Assembly: GCF_003219795.1 (NCBI RefSeq)
Contig: NZ_QJVC01000001.1
Span: forward strand, 124,001-188,000
Length of the DNA: 64,000 nt
Origin: Arthrobacter psychrolactophilus
GTDB lineage: Bacteria > Actinomycetota > Actinomycetes > Actinomycetales > Micrococcaceae
Direction: 5' to 3'
Shown here: positions 9,180-17,631 of the stretch, in pieces
How the letters are laid out: every line of letters begins with the position of its first letter
Position numbering within the stretch: the stretch's first letter is position 1
The notes under the pieces: generated by a model
Told to the model about the DNA's origin: nothing
Database searches by the model: none
Seen by the model: the letters and a program-made list of their open reading frames with translations, nothing else
Made by a program: the position numbers and the translations under genes

Positions 9180-10660
9180 GCACGCCAGCCTTTGAGCACG
9201 AGCCGGCCTTCACCACCGACGATGCCGACACCTGGCACCGTGTTCACCCCGTTTCCCCTTTGGTGCGCGGCTGGGTTGCTGTTGCGGCGATTATTTTTAT
9301 CTTTGGCCGAAACTCCCTCGAGTCCGTGTTTTCACAGGGCTGGGACGGCGGAAAATCGCTGACGGGAGGCCCGCCTGCCCTGTTCATCGCCGCGGTGGTG
9401 GGGGCCGCCGTCGTAATTTTTGGCGTGGCCTTCTTCCTGTCCTGGCGCTTCACGCGCTATCAGGTCACGGATGAGCACGTGCACATTAATTCCGGGATCG
9501 TGTTCCGCCAACAGCGGCGCGCCCGGATCGACCGCGTTCAGGCTATCGACGTGGTGCAGCCGCTCGTGGCGCGCGCCTTTGGGCTCGCGGAGCTGAAGTT
9601 TGAGGTGGCCGACGGCGGGAAGTCGGCTCTGAAGCTCTCCTTCCTGAAGATCGGGGAGGCTAAGCGGCTGCGGGCGGCCATTCTTGCCCGGGCCGCCGGG
9701 GTGGTGGTCAACCCGGAAGCGCCGGGCGAGGTGCAGGAGGCGCCGGAGACTCAGGTGCTGGCCCTGAGCCCGGGGCGGATCATCGGCGCCGTCTTTTTGG
9801 GAAGCACCACGATCGTGGCGTTGTGCGTGATTGTCGCCGCCGCGGTGGCCGTGCTCTGGAGCGGGAAGCCCGGTATTTTGGTCGGTGCGGTGCCGCTCTT
9901 TATCGGTATTGTCGCCGGCTACTGGAAAAACATCACGGGCGATTTCAATTTTCGCGTCGCGATGTCCCCCGATGGTGTGCGCCTGCACTATGGGCTTCTG
10001 GAGACACGCTCACAAACCATTCCGCCCGGCCGTGTTCAGGCCGTGGGTATTACGCAGGGGCCGCTGTGGCGGATCTTTGGCTGGTACCGGGTCCACGTAA
10101 ATGTGGCCGGATATGGTGCCGACGCCTCGGAGCATGGCTCGCGGACGGTCCTGCTTCCCGTGGGAACCCTGGACGAGGTCATGGCCGTGCTGGGCTTGGT
10201 CTTTCCCGATCCGGGCGTCGAGAACCCCTTCGAGGTCTTTGGCGCCGGGCTGCGCGGTCCCGCCGACGCCCACGGTTTTGTCCACTCGCCGCGTTCGGCC
10301 CGGTGGATCGATCCGCTGGCCTGGCGCCGCAACGCGTTCCGGGCCACCGAGACGGCGCTGCTGTGCCGTCACGGCGTGATTTTCCGCAGCCTGCAGGTGG
10401 TGCCGCATGAGCGGACCCAGTCCCTCGGGCTACGCCAGGGACCCCTCATGGCGGCGCTGGGACTTGTGGACTTTGAGCTGCATTCCACCGCTGGCCCCAT
10501 CCGCCCGCTTGTGCATCACATGTCACTCGCTAACGGGCTACAACTTTTTGACGAGCAGGCTGCCCGAGCGGCAACAGCCCGCCGCATCCACCGCAGCGAG
10601 CACTGGCTCGCGGCGACTGCAACAGATTTGCGCATCGAGGAGCACGAACGTGGCAATTAA
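9176..10660 (+). CDS. Bacterial PH-domain (bPH2/DUF304) membrane protein, triple domain
   Basis: This 494-residue protein carries three bPH2 repeats: about 92-150 (YQVTDEHVHINSGIVFRQQR), about 265-325 (GVRLHYGLLETRSQTIPPGR) and about 385-440 (LLCRHGVIFRSLQVVPHERT). Each repeat ends with the recurring QGPL/ARAFGL-type motif. Paired transmembrane helices precede the repeats, giving a YdbT-like architecture. GTG 9176 overlaps the previous stop (GTGA), and the stop overlaps the next gene by 11 nt. The biochemical role is unknown; family members are thought to work with the short partner upstream. Confidence 0.82.
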   Translation: MSTPAFEHEPAFTTDDADTWHRVHPVSPLVRGWVAVAAIIFIFGRNSLESVFSQGWDGGKSLTGGPPALFIAAVVGAAVVIFGVAFFLSWRFTRYQVTDEHVHINSGIVFRQQRRARIDRVQAIDVVQPLVARAFGLAELKFEVADGGKSALKLSFLKIGEAKRLRAAILARAAGVVVNPEAPGEVQEAPETQVLALSPGRIIGAVFLGSTTIVALCVIVAAAVAVLWSGKPGILVGAVPLFIGIVAGYWKNITGDFNFRVAMSPDGVRLHYGLLETRSQTIPPGRVQAVGITQGPLWRIFGWYRVHVNVAGYGADASEHGSRTVLLPVGTLDEVMAVLGLVFPDPGVENPFEVFGAGLRGPADAHGFVHSPRSARWIDPLAWRRNAFRATETALLCRHGVIFRSLQVVPHERTQSLGLRQGPLMAALGLVDFELHSTAGPIRPLVHHMSLANGLQLFDEQAARAATARRIHRSEHWLAATATDLRIEEHERGN

Positions 10661-11576
10661 GCCGGGCCGACTAGGCATTGGAATCATCGGCGCCGGCAAG
10701 GTGGGTGCCGTCTTAGGTGCGGCGCTGCGCGGTGTCGGTCACGCCGTCGTTGGTGTTTCGGCGGTATCGGAGGCCTCCAAGGAGCGTGCCGAGCTGCTGC
10801 TGCCGGGCGTACCCGTGCTGGAGGTTGCCGAGATCGTGGAGCGGGCCGAGCTGGTTCTTCTCGCCGTGCCCGACGACGTCCTGCCCGAGCTCGTGAGTGG
10901 CCTCGGCGCCATGGGTGCCTGGCAGGTGGGCCAACTCGTAGCGCACACCTCGGGGCGATTTGGCGTGGGCGTGCTGGCCCCCGTCCGTGCCGCTGGCGGG
11001 ATCCCGCTGGCCCTGCATCCCGCCATGACCTTTACGGGCATGAGCCTGGACCTGACACGCCTCACGGACTGCAATTTTGGTGTCACGGCGGATCCGGCCA
11101 TGCTGCCCATCGCCCAGGCCCTCGTGGTGGAAATGGGTGCCGAACCGGTGGTGATCGCCGAGGCCGACCGTGTTCTTTACCACGCAGCCCTCGCCCATTC
11201 GGCCAACCACATGGTCACGCTCGTGGCCCAGGCGGCACAGATTTTGGGCGATATTGGCGTTGAATCGCCGAGCCAGCTGCTGGGCCCCCTGCTGCGCGCC
11301 TCTCTGGAAAATGCTCTCGCATCCGGCGAATCGGCGCTGACCGGCCCGGTGGCCCGCGGTGATGTGGGGACCGTGGCCGCGCATTCGGCCGCCCTGCGCG
11401 AGCACGCGCTCGACACGGGCGCCGGGGACGTACTCGATTCCTACCTCGCCATGGCCGGTGCCACCGCCGCGAGGGCGGCGCGGCGCCGCTTGCTCTCGAC
11501 GGAGGCGTATCTTGGAGTTCAGGCCGCGTTAACCGCGGACGACGCCGGCCCCTCCACCGGGACCCCGGCGGCTTAG
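10650..11576 (+). CDS. Rossmann-like / DUF2520 oxidoreductase-like protein
   Basis: The N-terminal dinucleotide-binding loop GIGIIGAGKVGAVL is followed by a C-terminal helical DUF2520 domain (HSANHMVTLVAQAAQIL). The overall fold resembles ketopantoate reductase or ProC. In actinobacteria this family is regularly encoded just before panC, as here, which suggests a pantothenate-linked or redox role that has not been demonstrated. I chose GTG 10650 because GAGGAG lies at 10637-10642 and the Rossmann strand begins right after it. The frame is open far upstream, inside the PH-domain gene, but that part is a shadow. Confidence 0.85.
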   Translation: MAIKPGRLGIGIIGAGKVGAVLGAALRGVGHAVVGVSAVSEASKERAELLLPGVPVLEVAEIVERAELVLLAVPDDVLPELVSGLGAMGAWQVGQLVAHTSGRFGVGVLAPVRAAGGIPLALHPAMTFTGMSLDLTRLTDCNFGVTADPAMLPIAQALVVEMGAEPVVIAEADRVLYHAALAHSANHMVTLVAQAAQILGDIGVESPSQLLGPLLRASLENALASGESALTGPVARGDVGTVAAHSAALREHALDTGAGDVLDSYLAMAGATAARAARRRLLSTEAYLGVQAALTADDAGPSTGTPAA

Positions 11577-11642
11577 GAAATTGACTGGCCACGTGACGGC
11601 CTGCATGGTGCGATGTGCACGGAATTGAAGAGAGTGAAGAGC

Positions 11643-12557
11643 ATGACTATTGCCCTGGTGACCACGATTGCCGAACTGCAGGCCCTGATACGTGAGAAAT
11701 TGCGCGAGCAGGACGCCGCGGGTAATCCCCAGTCCTTGGGATTGGTGCCCACCATGGGCGCGCTGCACCACGGCCACGCCACGTTGGCGCGCCGGGCCGT
11801 TGCCGAGAACTCGGTGGTTGTCTCCTCGGTCTTCGTGAACCCGCTGCAATTTGGTGACGCGCAGGATCTAGCTCGCTACCCGCGCACCACGGAGGCCGAT
11901 CTGGCGCTCCTGGACGAGGCCGGCGTCGACATCATGTTTGCCCCCTCCGTGGAGGAGATGTACCCCCATGGGGAACCGAGCATTCGCGTCACCGCCGGCA
12001 AGATGGGCGAAATCCTTGAGGGCGCCTCGCGCCCGGGACACTTCGACGGTGCCCTGACGGTTGTTGCGAAGCTGCTCCATGTGGCACTGCCGCAGTTCAG
12101 CCTCGACGACAGCGCCGGCCGCCCGGCCTACCGCGCCTACTTTGGCCAGAAGGACGCCCAGCAGCTGGCCCTCGTGCAGCGCATGGTGGCGGATCTGAAC
12201 TTCCCGATTCAGATCATCCCGGTGCCGATTGTGCGCGATGAGGACGGTTTGGCCACCTCGAGCCGCAACCGCTTCCTGTCCGAGGAAGAACGCACGGCAG
12301 CCTTGGTGCTTTCCCGCGCCCTGCGCCTGCTCGAGAGCCGCGCTACGGCACATGAGCCGCTGGATATTACCTCGGTGGAGGGCCTCATTCGCAGCGCCCC
12401 GGGCGTGGAACTGGATTATTTGGAAGTTGTCGACCCGCAGACGCTCGCACCACGTGCCGAGAACTGCCAGGACACGCCCTTCACGGGAGTGGCGCTAGCG
12501 CTGGTGGCAGCCAAGGTGGGTGCGGTTCGCCTCATCGACAACATGCCCCTCGGCTAA
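11643..12557 (+). CDS. panC: Pantothenate synthetase
   Basis: PanC joins pantoate and beta-alanine with ATP to make pantothenate, the coenzyme A precursor. The nucleotidyl-transferase motif HxGH is in [15 protein letters not shown], and a KMSKS-like SSRNRFLS loop follows. The region [20 protein letters not shown] is characteristic. ATG 11643 has GAAGAG-type purines upstream and begins with the usual [13 protein letters not shown]; ATG 11613 is a less likely start. The product is 304 residues, and a long inverted repeat follows immediately. Confidence 0.95.
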   Translation: MTIALVTTIAELQALIREKLREQDAAGNPQSLGLVPTMGALHHGHATLARRAVAENSVVVSSVFVNPLQFGDAQDLARYPRTTEADLALLDEAGVDIMFAPSVEEMYPHGEPSIRVTAGKMGEILEGASRPGHFDGALTVVAKLLHVALPQFSLDDSAGRPAYRAYFGQKDAQQLALVQRMVADLNFPIQIIPVPIVRDEDGLATSSRNRFLSEEERTAALVLSRALRLLESRATAHEPLDITSVEGLIRSAPGVELDYLEVVDPQTLAPRAENCQDTPFTGVALALVAAKVGAVRLIDNMPLG

Positions 12558-12587
12558 TTCCCGTCGCCTTCTTAGAGTTGTCTCTGG

Positions 12588-12660
12588 GATCTGTGTGGCA
12601 GTTGTTACGAAAAAACCCCGCTTTTCGGCGTTTTTTCGGTAACAACTGCCACACAGATCT
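12588..12660. terminator. Long near-perfect inverted repeat between convergent genes
   Basis: The left arm (12588-12608) and right arm (12639-12659) are perfect complements over 21 bp, including CTGTGTGGCAGTTGTTAC. The stem continues through GAAAAAAC/GTTTTTTC with one bulged base, and the apex is CCCGCTTTTCGGCG. It lies between the panC stop and the convergent rbsK stop, and it contains an A-run and a T-run, so it probably terminates both transcripts. The arms are longer than a typical terminator, so a repeat-element origin is possible. Confidence 0.75.
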
Positions 12661-12677
12661 GGGGAGGGGTTGGGGAA

Positions 12678-13610
12678 TTACTCCGCGCTGGAGAGTTCCG
12701 CTGCCGTGGCGTACGCGGCCTGCGTACCCTTTTTCGTCGTGGCCAGCGCCGCGGCCACCGAGGCGTAGCGGGCAGCCGCCACGAGCGTGTCGCCGGCCGC
12801 CAAACGCGCGGCAACCCCACCCGTGAAGGCATCGCCGGCACCCGTGGTATCGACGGCGTTCACCTGTGTCGGCGCAATCCGCACCACGGGGGCGGCGGAA
12901 TTCGTCGAATCCAGCACGAGCGATCCCGCGGCGCCTAGCGTCACAAGGACCTTGTTCAGCCCCCGCCCGGCAAACTTCTCGATCGCGCCACGCCACTCGT
13001 CCACGGGAGCGTCCGCGGCGGGCATGGCGAAGCCGCCCAGGAACTCGGACGCCTCGTGTGAATTGACCAAGAGTACGTCCGTGAGCTGCGCCAGCTCGGT
13101 GGTGATGGGGGCGTAAGGCGAGAGATTGAGCAAGACCGTTGCTCCGGCGTCGTGCCCTGCCTGGGCCGCGGCCTGCACCGTCTCCAAGGGGACCTCGAGG
13201 CAGAGGCAAACCACTCCGGCGCCCTCGAACAGGGCCGGAGCCATGTCGGCGGGGGACAGGGTGGCATTCGCGCCGGCGGAAATGATGATGCTGTTCTCGC
13301 CGCGAGCATCCACCGAGATGACGGCAACACCCGTAGGCTCGGCCACCCGCTTGACGGAACTGACATCCACTCCGGCGCTCGAGGTGGAGGCCAGGAGCAT
13401 CTCGCCGTTGGCGTCCTGGCCGACGGCGCCCAGCAGCGTCACGGCCCCGCCCAATTTGGCCGCCGAAACGGCTTGATTGGCGCTCTTACCGCCCGGGTTC
13501 ACGGCAAAGCCGTGGCCGTGCAGGGTTTCCCCGGGAGAGGGAAGACGCTCGGTGTAAATCGTCAGATCGGCGTTGAGCGAGCCGGCCACGATGATCCGGG
13601 AGGCGCTCAT
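12678..13610 (-). CDS. rbsK: Ribokinase (PfkB family)
   Basis: RbsK phosphorylates D-ribose at O5, feeding it into the pentose phosphate pathway. Family signs are GSLNADLTIYTERLPSPGETLHG near the N-terminus, NPGGKSANQAVSAAKLGG, and the C-terminal anion-hole and catalytic motif DTTGAGDAFTGG. The start is ATG 13610, which overlaps the nucleoside hydrolase stop by 4 nt (ATGA), giving 310 residues. Coupling to a nucleoside hydrolase suggests that ribose released from nucleosides is phosphorylated here. Confidence 0.92.
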   Translation of the reverse strand: MSASRIIVAGSLNADLTIYTERLPSPGETLHGHGFAVNPGGKSANQAVSAAKLGGAVTLLGAVGQDANGEMLLASTSSAGVDVSSVKRVAEPTGVAVISVDARGENSIIISAGANATLSPADMAPALFEGAGVVCLCLEVPLETVQAAAQAGHDAGATVLLNLSPYAPITTELAQLTDVLLVNSHEASEFLGGFAMPAADAPVDEWRGAIEKFAGRGLNKVLVTLGAAGSLVLDSTNSAAPVVRIAPTQVNAVDTTGAGDAFTGGVAARLAAGDTLVAAARYASVAAALATTKKGTQAAYATAAELSSAE

Positions 13611-14566
13611 GCGTCGACCTCGCCAATGCGCACGAGGGCATCGGTGACCAGGTCCCAGAACTTTGCGTGGTCCAGCGTCACGGCCACGGAGGTCTTGCAA
13701 TCGGCCGGGGCGGGTGCGCGGAAATCGGCCACCGTCATGCCCAGCGTCAGCGTCCCGGTGAGCTCGATGTCAACGGGCACCTTGACCGTGGTCATGACGG
13801 AGGGGTCAATGACATAGGCGACGGCGCACGGGTCATGGACCGGCGGGAAGTCGAAGCCTTGATTGTCCTTGTACGCCTTCGCGAAGAAGTCCATGAGCTC
13901 CATGACAAACTTGGCCGGCTTAGTGCCCACGGCGTCGATCGCGGCGACCACCTCATCCGTGGCCAGCGCCTGATGTGTGAGATCCAGGCCCACCATGACC
14001 ACATTCCAGCCCGCGTTGAACACGATGTGCGCGGCTTCCGGGTCGATCTTGATATTAAATTCGGCCACGGGGCTCCAGTTGCCCACGTGGTAGCCGCCGC
14101 CCATCAGCACAACTTCCTTCACGCGCTCCACGATGCGTGGTTCCTTGCGCGCGGCCATGGCGATATTGGTCAGCCCGGCCGTGGGCACCAGGGTGATCGT
14201 GCCCGGCTCGTGGGACATGACAAGTTCAATGATGAGGTCGACGGCGTGACGCGGGTCGAGCTCGATGTTCGGCTGGGTCTGTTGGGGACCGTCCATGCCG
14301 GTGTCGCCGTGAATGTCCCCAGCGGTTTGAATATCCCGGACCAGGGGGCGGTCGCAGCCGGCCGCAAAAGGAATGCCCGTGATGCCCGCGATGGTGCCAA
14401 CGATCAAGGCATTGTTCGTGACCTTTTCCAGGGTCTGGTTGCCCACCACGGTCGTGACCGCCAACAGTTCGATGTTGGGATTTCCGTGTGCCAGCAGCAT
14501 GGCCACGGCGTCGTCATGTCCGGGGTCGCAGTCGAGAATGATCTTGCGAGGTACTTCCGTGGTCAC
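13607..14566 (-). CDS. Nucleoside hydrolase (IUNH family)
   Basis: The enzyme hydrolyses N-ribosidic bonds of nucleosides to base and ribose. The calcium-binding fingerprint IILDCDPGHDDAVAML (DxDxGxDD) lies at the N-terminus, and VLMGGGYHVGNWSPVAEFNI and the late HDPCAVAYV segment complete the active site. It has 319 residues. It is the first gene of a leftward pair with rbsK and is divergent from a LacI-type regulator. The base specificity (pyrimidine or purine) cannot be read from the sequence. Confidence 0.92.
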   Translation of the reverse strand: MTTEVPRKIILDCDPGHDDAVAMLLAHGNPNIELLAVTTVVGNQTLEKVTNNALIVGTIAGITGIPFAAGCDRPLVRDIQTAGDIHGDTGMDGPQQTQPNIELDPRHAVDLIIELVMSHEPGTITLVPTAGLTNIAMAARKEPRIVERVKEVVLMGGGYHVGNWSPVAEFNIKIDPEAAHIVFNAGWNVVMVGLDLTHQALATDEVVAAIDAVGTKPAKFVMELMDFFAKAYKDNQGFDFPPVHDPCAVAYVIDPSVMTTVKVPVDIELTGTLTLGMTVADFRAPAPADCKTSVAVTLDHAKFWDLVTDALVRIGEVDA

Positions 14567-14621
14567 TTATGTCTCCGCGTGGCTAGGCTGGTCCCATGAG
14601 GGGTGTACTTAGAATGTAGTC

Positions 14622-14633
14622 TGGCAGCTGCCA
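14622..14633. promoter_or_regulatory. Palindromic operator candidate 1 (TGGCAGCTGCCA)
   Basis: This is a perfect 12-bp palindrome. It extends to 18 bp (GTcTGGCAGCTGCCAcAC, 14619-14636) with one mismatched pair. It sits in the divergent space between the nucleoside hydrolase and lacI-family genes, where the encoded LacI-type repressor would be expected to bind. Confidence 0.5.
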
Positions 14634-14641
14634 CACGGAGC

Positions 14642-14655
14642 GTCAAGCGCTTAAC
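14642..14655. promoter_or_regulatory. Palindromic operator candidate 2 (AAGCGCTT core)
   Basis: GTcAAGCGCTTaAC is an 8-bp perfect palindrome (14645-14652) extended on both sides with one mismatched pair. A central CG step within an A/T-edged palindrome is the standard form of LacI/PurR-family operators. It lies about 70 nt upstream of the lacI-family start and about 75 nt upstream of the nucleoside hydrolase start. Confidence 0.6.
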
Positions 14656-14724
14656 GTTCTGTGGATCACATCGCATCCTCAGATCTTTTCTCTAAACCTC
14701 GTGACGCGGCTATACGATCTATTC

Positions 14725-15786
14725 ATGCATCCCCCCGCAAGTAGCCCGACGTCCCGCCCCGCGCAGCGTACTTCCGCAACCCCGCGAGTCACCGCCGCCA
14801 TGGTCGCCGTGCGAGCCGGTGTTTCGGCGGCCACGGTCTCCCTCGTTACGAGCGGAAAGACCGCGGGGCGTGTCTCTGTTGGCAATATTGCCAAGGTTGA
14901 ATCGGCTATTGCCGAGCTGGGTTACGTTGTTGACGGGTTGGGTAGCTCCTTGGCTAAGGGGCGCAGTGACATTGTCATTCTCGTGGCGCCGGATGTCTCC
15001 AACCCCTTTTACGCCAATGTTATTGCCGGAGTTCGGGCCGCCATTGCCAAGGATTTTCAGCTCCTGCTCTCCGTGACCGACGCCGGGCAAACGCCAGATC
15101 CCAAGGACGTGCGGCGGCTCCTGGCCCTGCGCCCAGCCGGGATGCTCGTGGATGCACCCAGTGCGCACTTCCTCGATGAGCTGCGGGTGCCAGATCCCAT
15201 GGTCTTGCTTGACGCCGTCGGGGTTGTCAGTGATGCACCATCCGTGAACTTTGATGTCGCCCAAGGTGCCCGACTGCTGGCAGAACACCTGGCCGGGCTG
15301 GGGCACCGCAAGGTGGCGTATTTGGATAGTTCCACGGGAACGGAAACCTTCCAGGTGCGACGCGAAGCTTTTGGCGTTGCGGCAGCGAAGCTGGGGCTGG
15401 CCGTGGTAGCCAAGAGTTCGGTCACTATCGATGTGGGAAAGGCTGCGCAGGTTTTCGCCCAAGAATGGGAGGGGTGGCAGCACAAGGGGGTGACCGCCGT
15501 CGTCTGTGCCACCGATACACACGCCTACGGAGTGCTGCAGGAGGCGCGTGTTGCCGGGGTTTGCGTTCCTGACCAGCTGGCCGTCACGGGATTTGATGAT
15601 CTGCCCTACTCGGAATCCACCAATCCGCCCCTGACTTCGGTACATCTTCCGGCCTTTGATATGGGCCGGCTAGCGGGGGAGCAGTTGCTGGCTTTGATTG
15701 CAGGTCGGGAGCCCACCCAGACACACCAGACCCTAGAGTCGACACTTGTTGTGCGTGGCTCAACCTCTCCGGCCCGCGGAATGTGA
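14725..15786 (+). CDS. LacI-family transcriptional regulator
   Basis: The N-terminal helix-turn-helix region (VTAAMVAVRAGVSAATVSLVTSGK) and hinge (KVESAIAELGYVVDGLGSSLAKG) are followed by a periplasmic-binding-protein-like effector domain with DVSNPFYANVIAGV and the C-terminal VTGFDDLPYSESTNPPLTSV. A GTG at 14701 is also in frame, but ATG 14725 fits the family better. It is divergent from the nucleoside hydrolase-ribokinase pair, so it probably controls that pair and itself; a nucleoside or ribose effector is an inference. Confidence 0.88.
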   Translation: MHPPASSPTSRPAQRTSATPRVTAAMVAVRAGVSAATVSLVTSGKTAGRVSVGNIAKVESAIAELGYVVDGLGSSLAKGRSDIVILVAPDVSNPFYANVIAGVRAAIAKDFQLLLSVTDAGQTPDPKDVRRLLALRPAGMLVDAPSAHFLDELRVPDPMVLLDAVGVVSDAPSVNFDVAQGARLLAEHLAGLGHRKVAYLDSSTGTETFQVRREAFGVAAAKLGLAVVAKSSVTIDVGKAAQVFAQEWEGWQHKGVTAVVCATDTHAYGVLQEARVAGVCVPDQLAVTGFDDLPYSESTNPPLTSVHLPAFDMGRLAGEQLLALIAGREPTQTHQTLESTLVVRGSTSPARGM

Positions 15787-15869
15787 TTTTCGCCGGTTCA
15801 GCAGCTATTTGGCGTCTTTAATGCTGGTACGGAGGGTTCACTCAGAATCACCCTCTAAACTGGTATCTC

Positions 15870-17369
15870 GTGAGCGCAGAAAATAACCTGACCCCTGAAC
15901 CCAGTGACGTTTCCGAGCAAATGCTTGTCCGCTTGGATAAGCGTGCCCGATTGCTTGAACGGGGCGAACAGGCCTACCCGGTTGGCGTGGGTCGCACCCA
16001 CACGATCGAGGAAATCCGGGCCCAGTACCCCGATCTTGAAGCCGACACGGCCACGGGTGAAATCGTTGGCGTGAGCGGCCGCGTTGTGTACGTACGCAAC
16101 AAGGGCAAGCTCTGCTTCGCAACGGTTCAGTCCGGCGAGGGTGCTCGCCTCCAGATCATGCTTTCCTTTGCCAATGTCGGCGAAGACGCCCTGGCGGGCT
16201 GGAAGTCCCTCGTTGACCTCGGAGACCACGTGTTCTTCAAGGGTGAGGTCATCAGCTCCCGCACCGGCGAGCTCTCCATCATGGCCAGCGAATGGTCCAT
16301 GGCCTCCAAGGCACTGCGTCCCCTGCCGGTTCTGCACGCCGAGCTTTCCGAAGAGATGCGCGTGCGTCAACGCTATGTTGACTTGATCGTTCGCGAAGAG
16401 GCTCGCACCCAGGTGCGCGCTCGCTCGGCCGTCGTCAAGGCTATCCGCGACACCCTCCATGGCGAGGACTACATCGAACTCGAAACACCGATCCTGCAGC
16501 TGGTTCACGGTGGCGCCTCGGCCCGCCCGTTCCGCACTCACCTGAACGCCTTCGATCAGCCCATGACCCTGCGCATCGCGATTGAGCTATACCTCAAGCG
16601 TGCTGTTGTTGGCGGCATGGATAAGGTCTTTGAAGTGGGTCGTATTTTCCGCAATGAAGGCGTTGATTCAACGCACAGCCCGGAATTCACCATGCTTGAG
16701 GCATATGAAGCATATGGTGATCAATTCACCATGGCTAAAACAATGCAGCGTATTATTCTTGCTGCTGCTGATGCTCTTGGTTCACGCGTTATTGAAACCG
16801 AGCGTGGCCCCATTAACCTCGACGGCGAATGGCCCTGGCTGCCTGTTTATGAGGGTCTTTCCAATGGCGTAGGCCGCGAAATCACCCCGGAAACTACCGC
16901 CGAGGAACTGCGCGCTATTGCCGCCGAGCGTGATATCAAGATTGATCAAGCCTGGGACGCGGAGAAGCTCGTCACCGAACTATTTGGTGAAATAGTTGAA
17001 CCTACACTTATTCAGCCGACCTTTGTTTGCGATTATCCGCCGTCGGCCCAGCCTTTGGCCCGTCCGCACCGCGATAAGCCGAATCTGATTGAAGCCTGGG
17101 ATCTTATTATTGACGGCCGGGAAACCGGTACCGCATTCTCAGAACTTATCGATCCGGTTATTCAGCGCGATCGTTTGACTCAGCAGTCGCTGGCCGCGGC
17201 CGCCGGTGACCCCGAGGCTATGCAGCTGGATGAAGACTTCCTGCGGGCCCTGGAATACGGCGCACCGCCCATGGGTGGCCTTGGGTTGGGTGTGGACCGC
17301 CTGGTTATGCTCTTCACGGGTGTCGGTATTCGTGAAGCAATTCTCTTTCCCTTGATGAAACCAGAGTAG
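15870..17369 (+). CDS. lysS: Lysyl-tRNA synthetase (class II)
   Basis: LysS charges tRNA-Lys. An N-terminal OB-fold (SGRVVYVRNKGKLCFATVQ) precedes the class II core, with motif 2 FRNEGVDSTHSPEFTMLEAY and motif 3 GLGLGVDRLVMLFTG near the C-terminus. Length is 499 residues, starting at GTG 15870. From about 16640 to 17170 the codons shift visibly towards A/T endings compared with the first half, while the protein motifs stay intact, which suggests a recombinant patch. The cognate tRNA-Lys (UUU) lies at 39033. Confidence 0.96.
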   Translation: MSAENNLTPEPSDVSEQMLVRLDKRARLLERGEQAYPVGVGRTHTIEEIRAQYPDLEADTATGEIVGVSGRVVYVRNKGKLCFATVQSGEGARLQIMLSFANVGEDALAGWKSLVDLGDHVFFKGEVISSRTGELSIMASEWSMASKALRPLPVLHAELSEEMRVRQRYVDLIVREEARTQVRARSAVVKAIRDTLHGEDYIELETPILQLVHGGASARPFRTHLNAFDQPMTLRIAIELYLKRAVVGGMDKVFEVGRIFRNEGVDSTHSPEFTMLEAYEAYGDQFTMAKTMQRIILAAADALGSRVIETERGPINLDGEWPWLPVYEGLSNGVGREITPETTAEELRAIAAERDIKIDQAWDAEKLVTELFGEIVEPTLIQPTFVCDYPPSAQPLARPHRDKPNLIEAWDLIIDGRETGTAFSELIDPVIQRDRLTQQSLAAAAGDPEAMQLDEDFLRALEYGAPPMGGLGLGVDRLVMLFTGVGIREAILFPLMKPE

Positions 17370-17382
17370 GAGCGGCACGAAT

Positions 17383-17535
17383 ATGGAATATGTAGCAGTT
17401 ATCCTGCCTTCTTTAGGCGTAGGCGCGCTTTTCTACTTCGCTATGAAGGCAATCTTTAATGCGGATCGACATGAGCGAGATGCTTTGGCTCAGGCCGAAC
17501 ATGAGGCTGATTCGAAGCTTGAGCGCGACGCGTAA
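17383..17535 (+). CDS. Small single-pass membrane protein (50 residues)
   Basis: This short reading frame lies 13 nt after lysS. ATG 17383 is preceded by GGAGCGGCACGAAT, whose AGGAG overlaps the lysS stop. The peptide has a hydrophobic segment (VAVILPSLGVGALFYFAMKA, residues 4-23) followed by an acidic/basic tail (NADRHERDALAQAEHEADSK). Layout and coding appearance are protein-like, and similar small ORFs between lysS and lsr2 are, as far as I recall, common in Arthrobacter-like genomes. The function is unknown. A coupled role with lysS is possible but unsupported. Confidence 0.7.
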   Translation: MEYVAVILPSLGVGALFYFAMKAIFNADRHERDALAQAEHEADSKLERDA

Positions 17536-17631
17536 AGATTTAATCCATTACGGGTCTTTGACGTAATTGAATTTTGCAACCATAATCGATTATGAAGTAC
17601 TCATCAATACTATGTGAGGCGATTAATCACC

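Noticed and set aside
13667-14599. A 310-codon plus-strand frame opposite the nucleoside hydrolase
   Set aside because: The minus-strand product has the DxDxGxDD calcium site and full family length. The plus-strand frame is His/Gly/Asp-rich noise.
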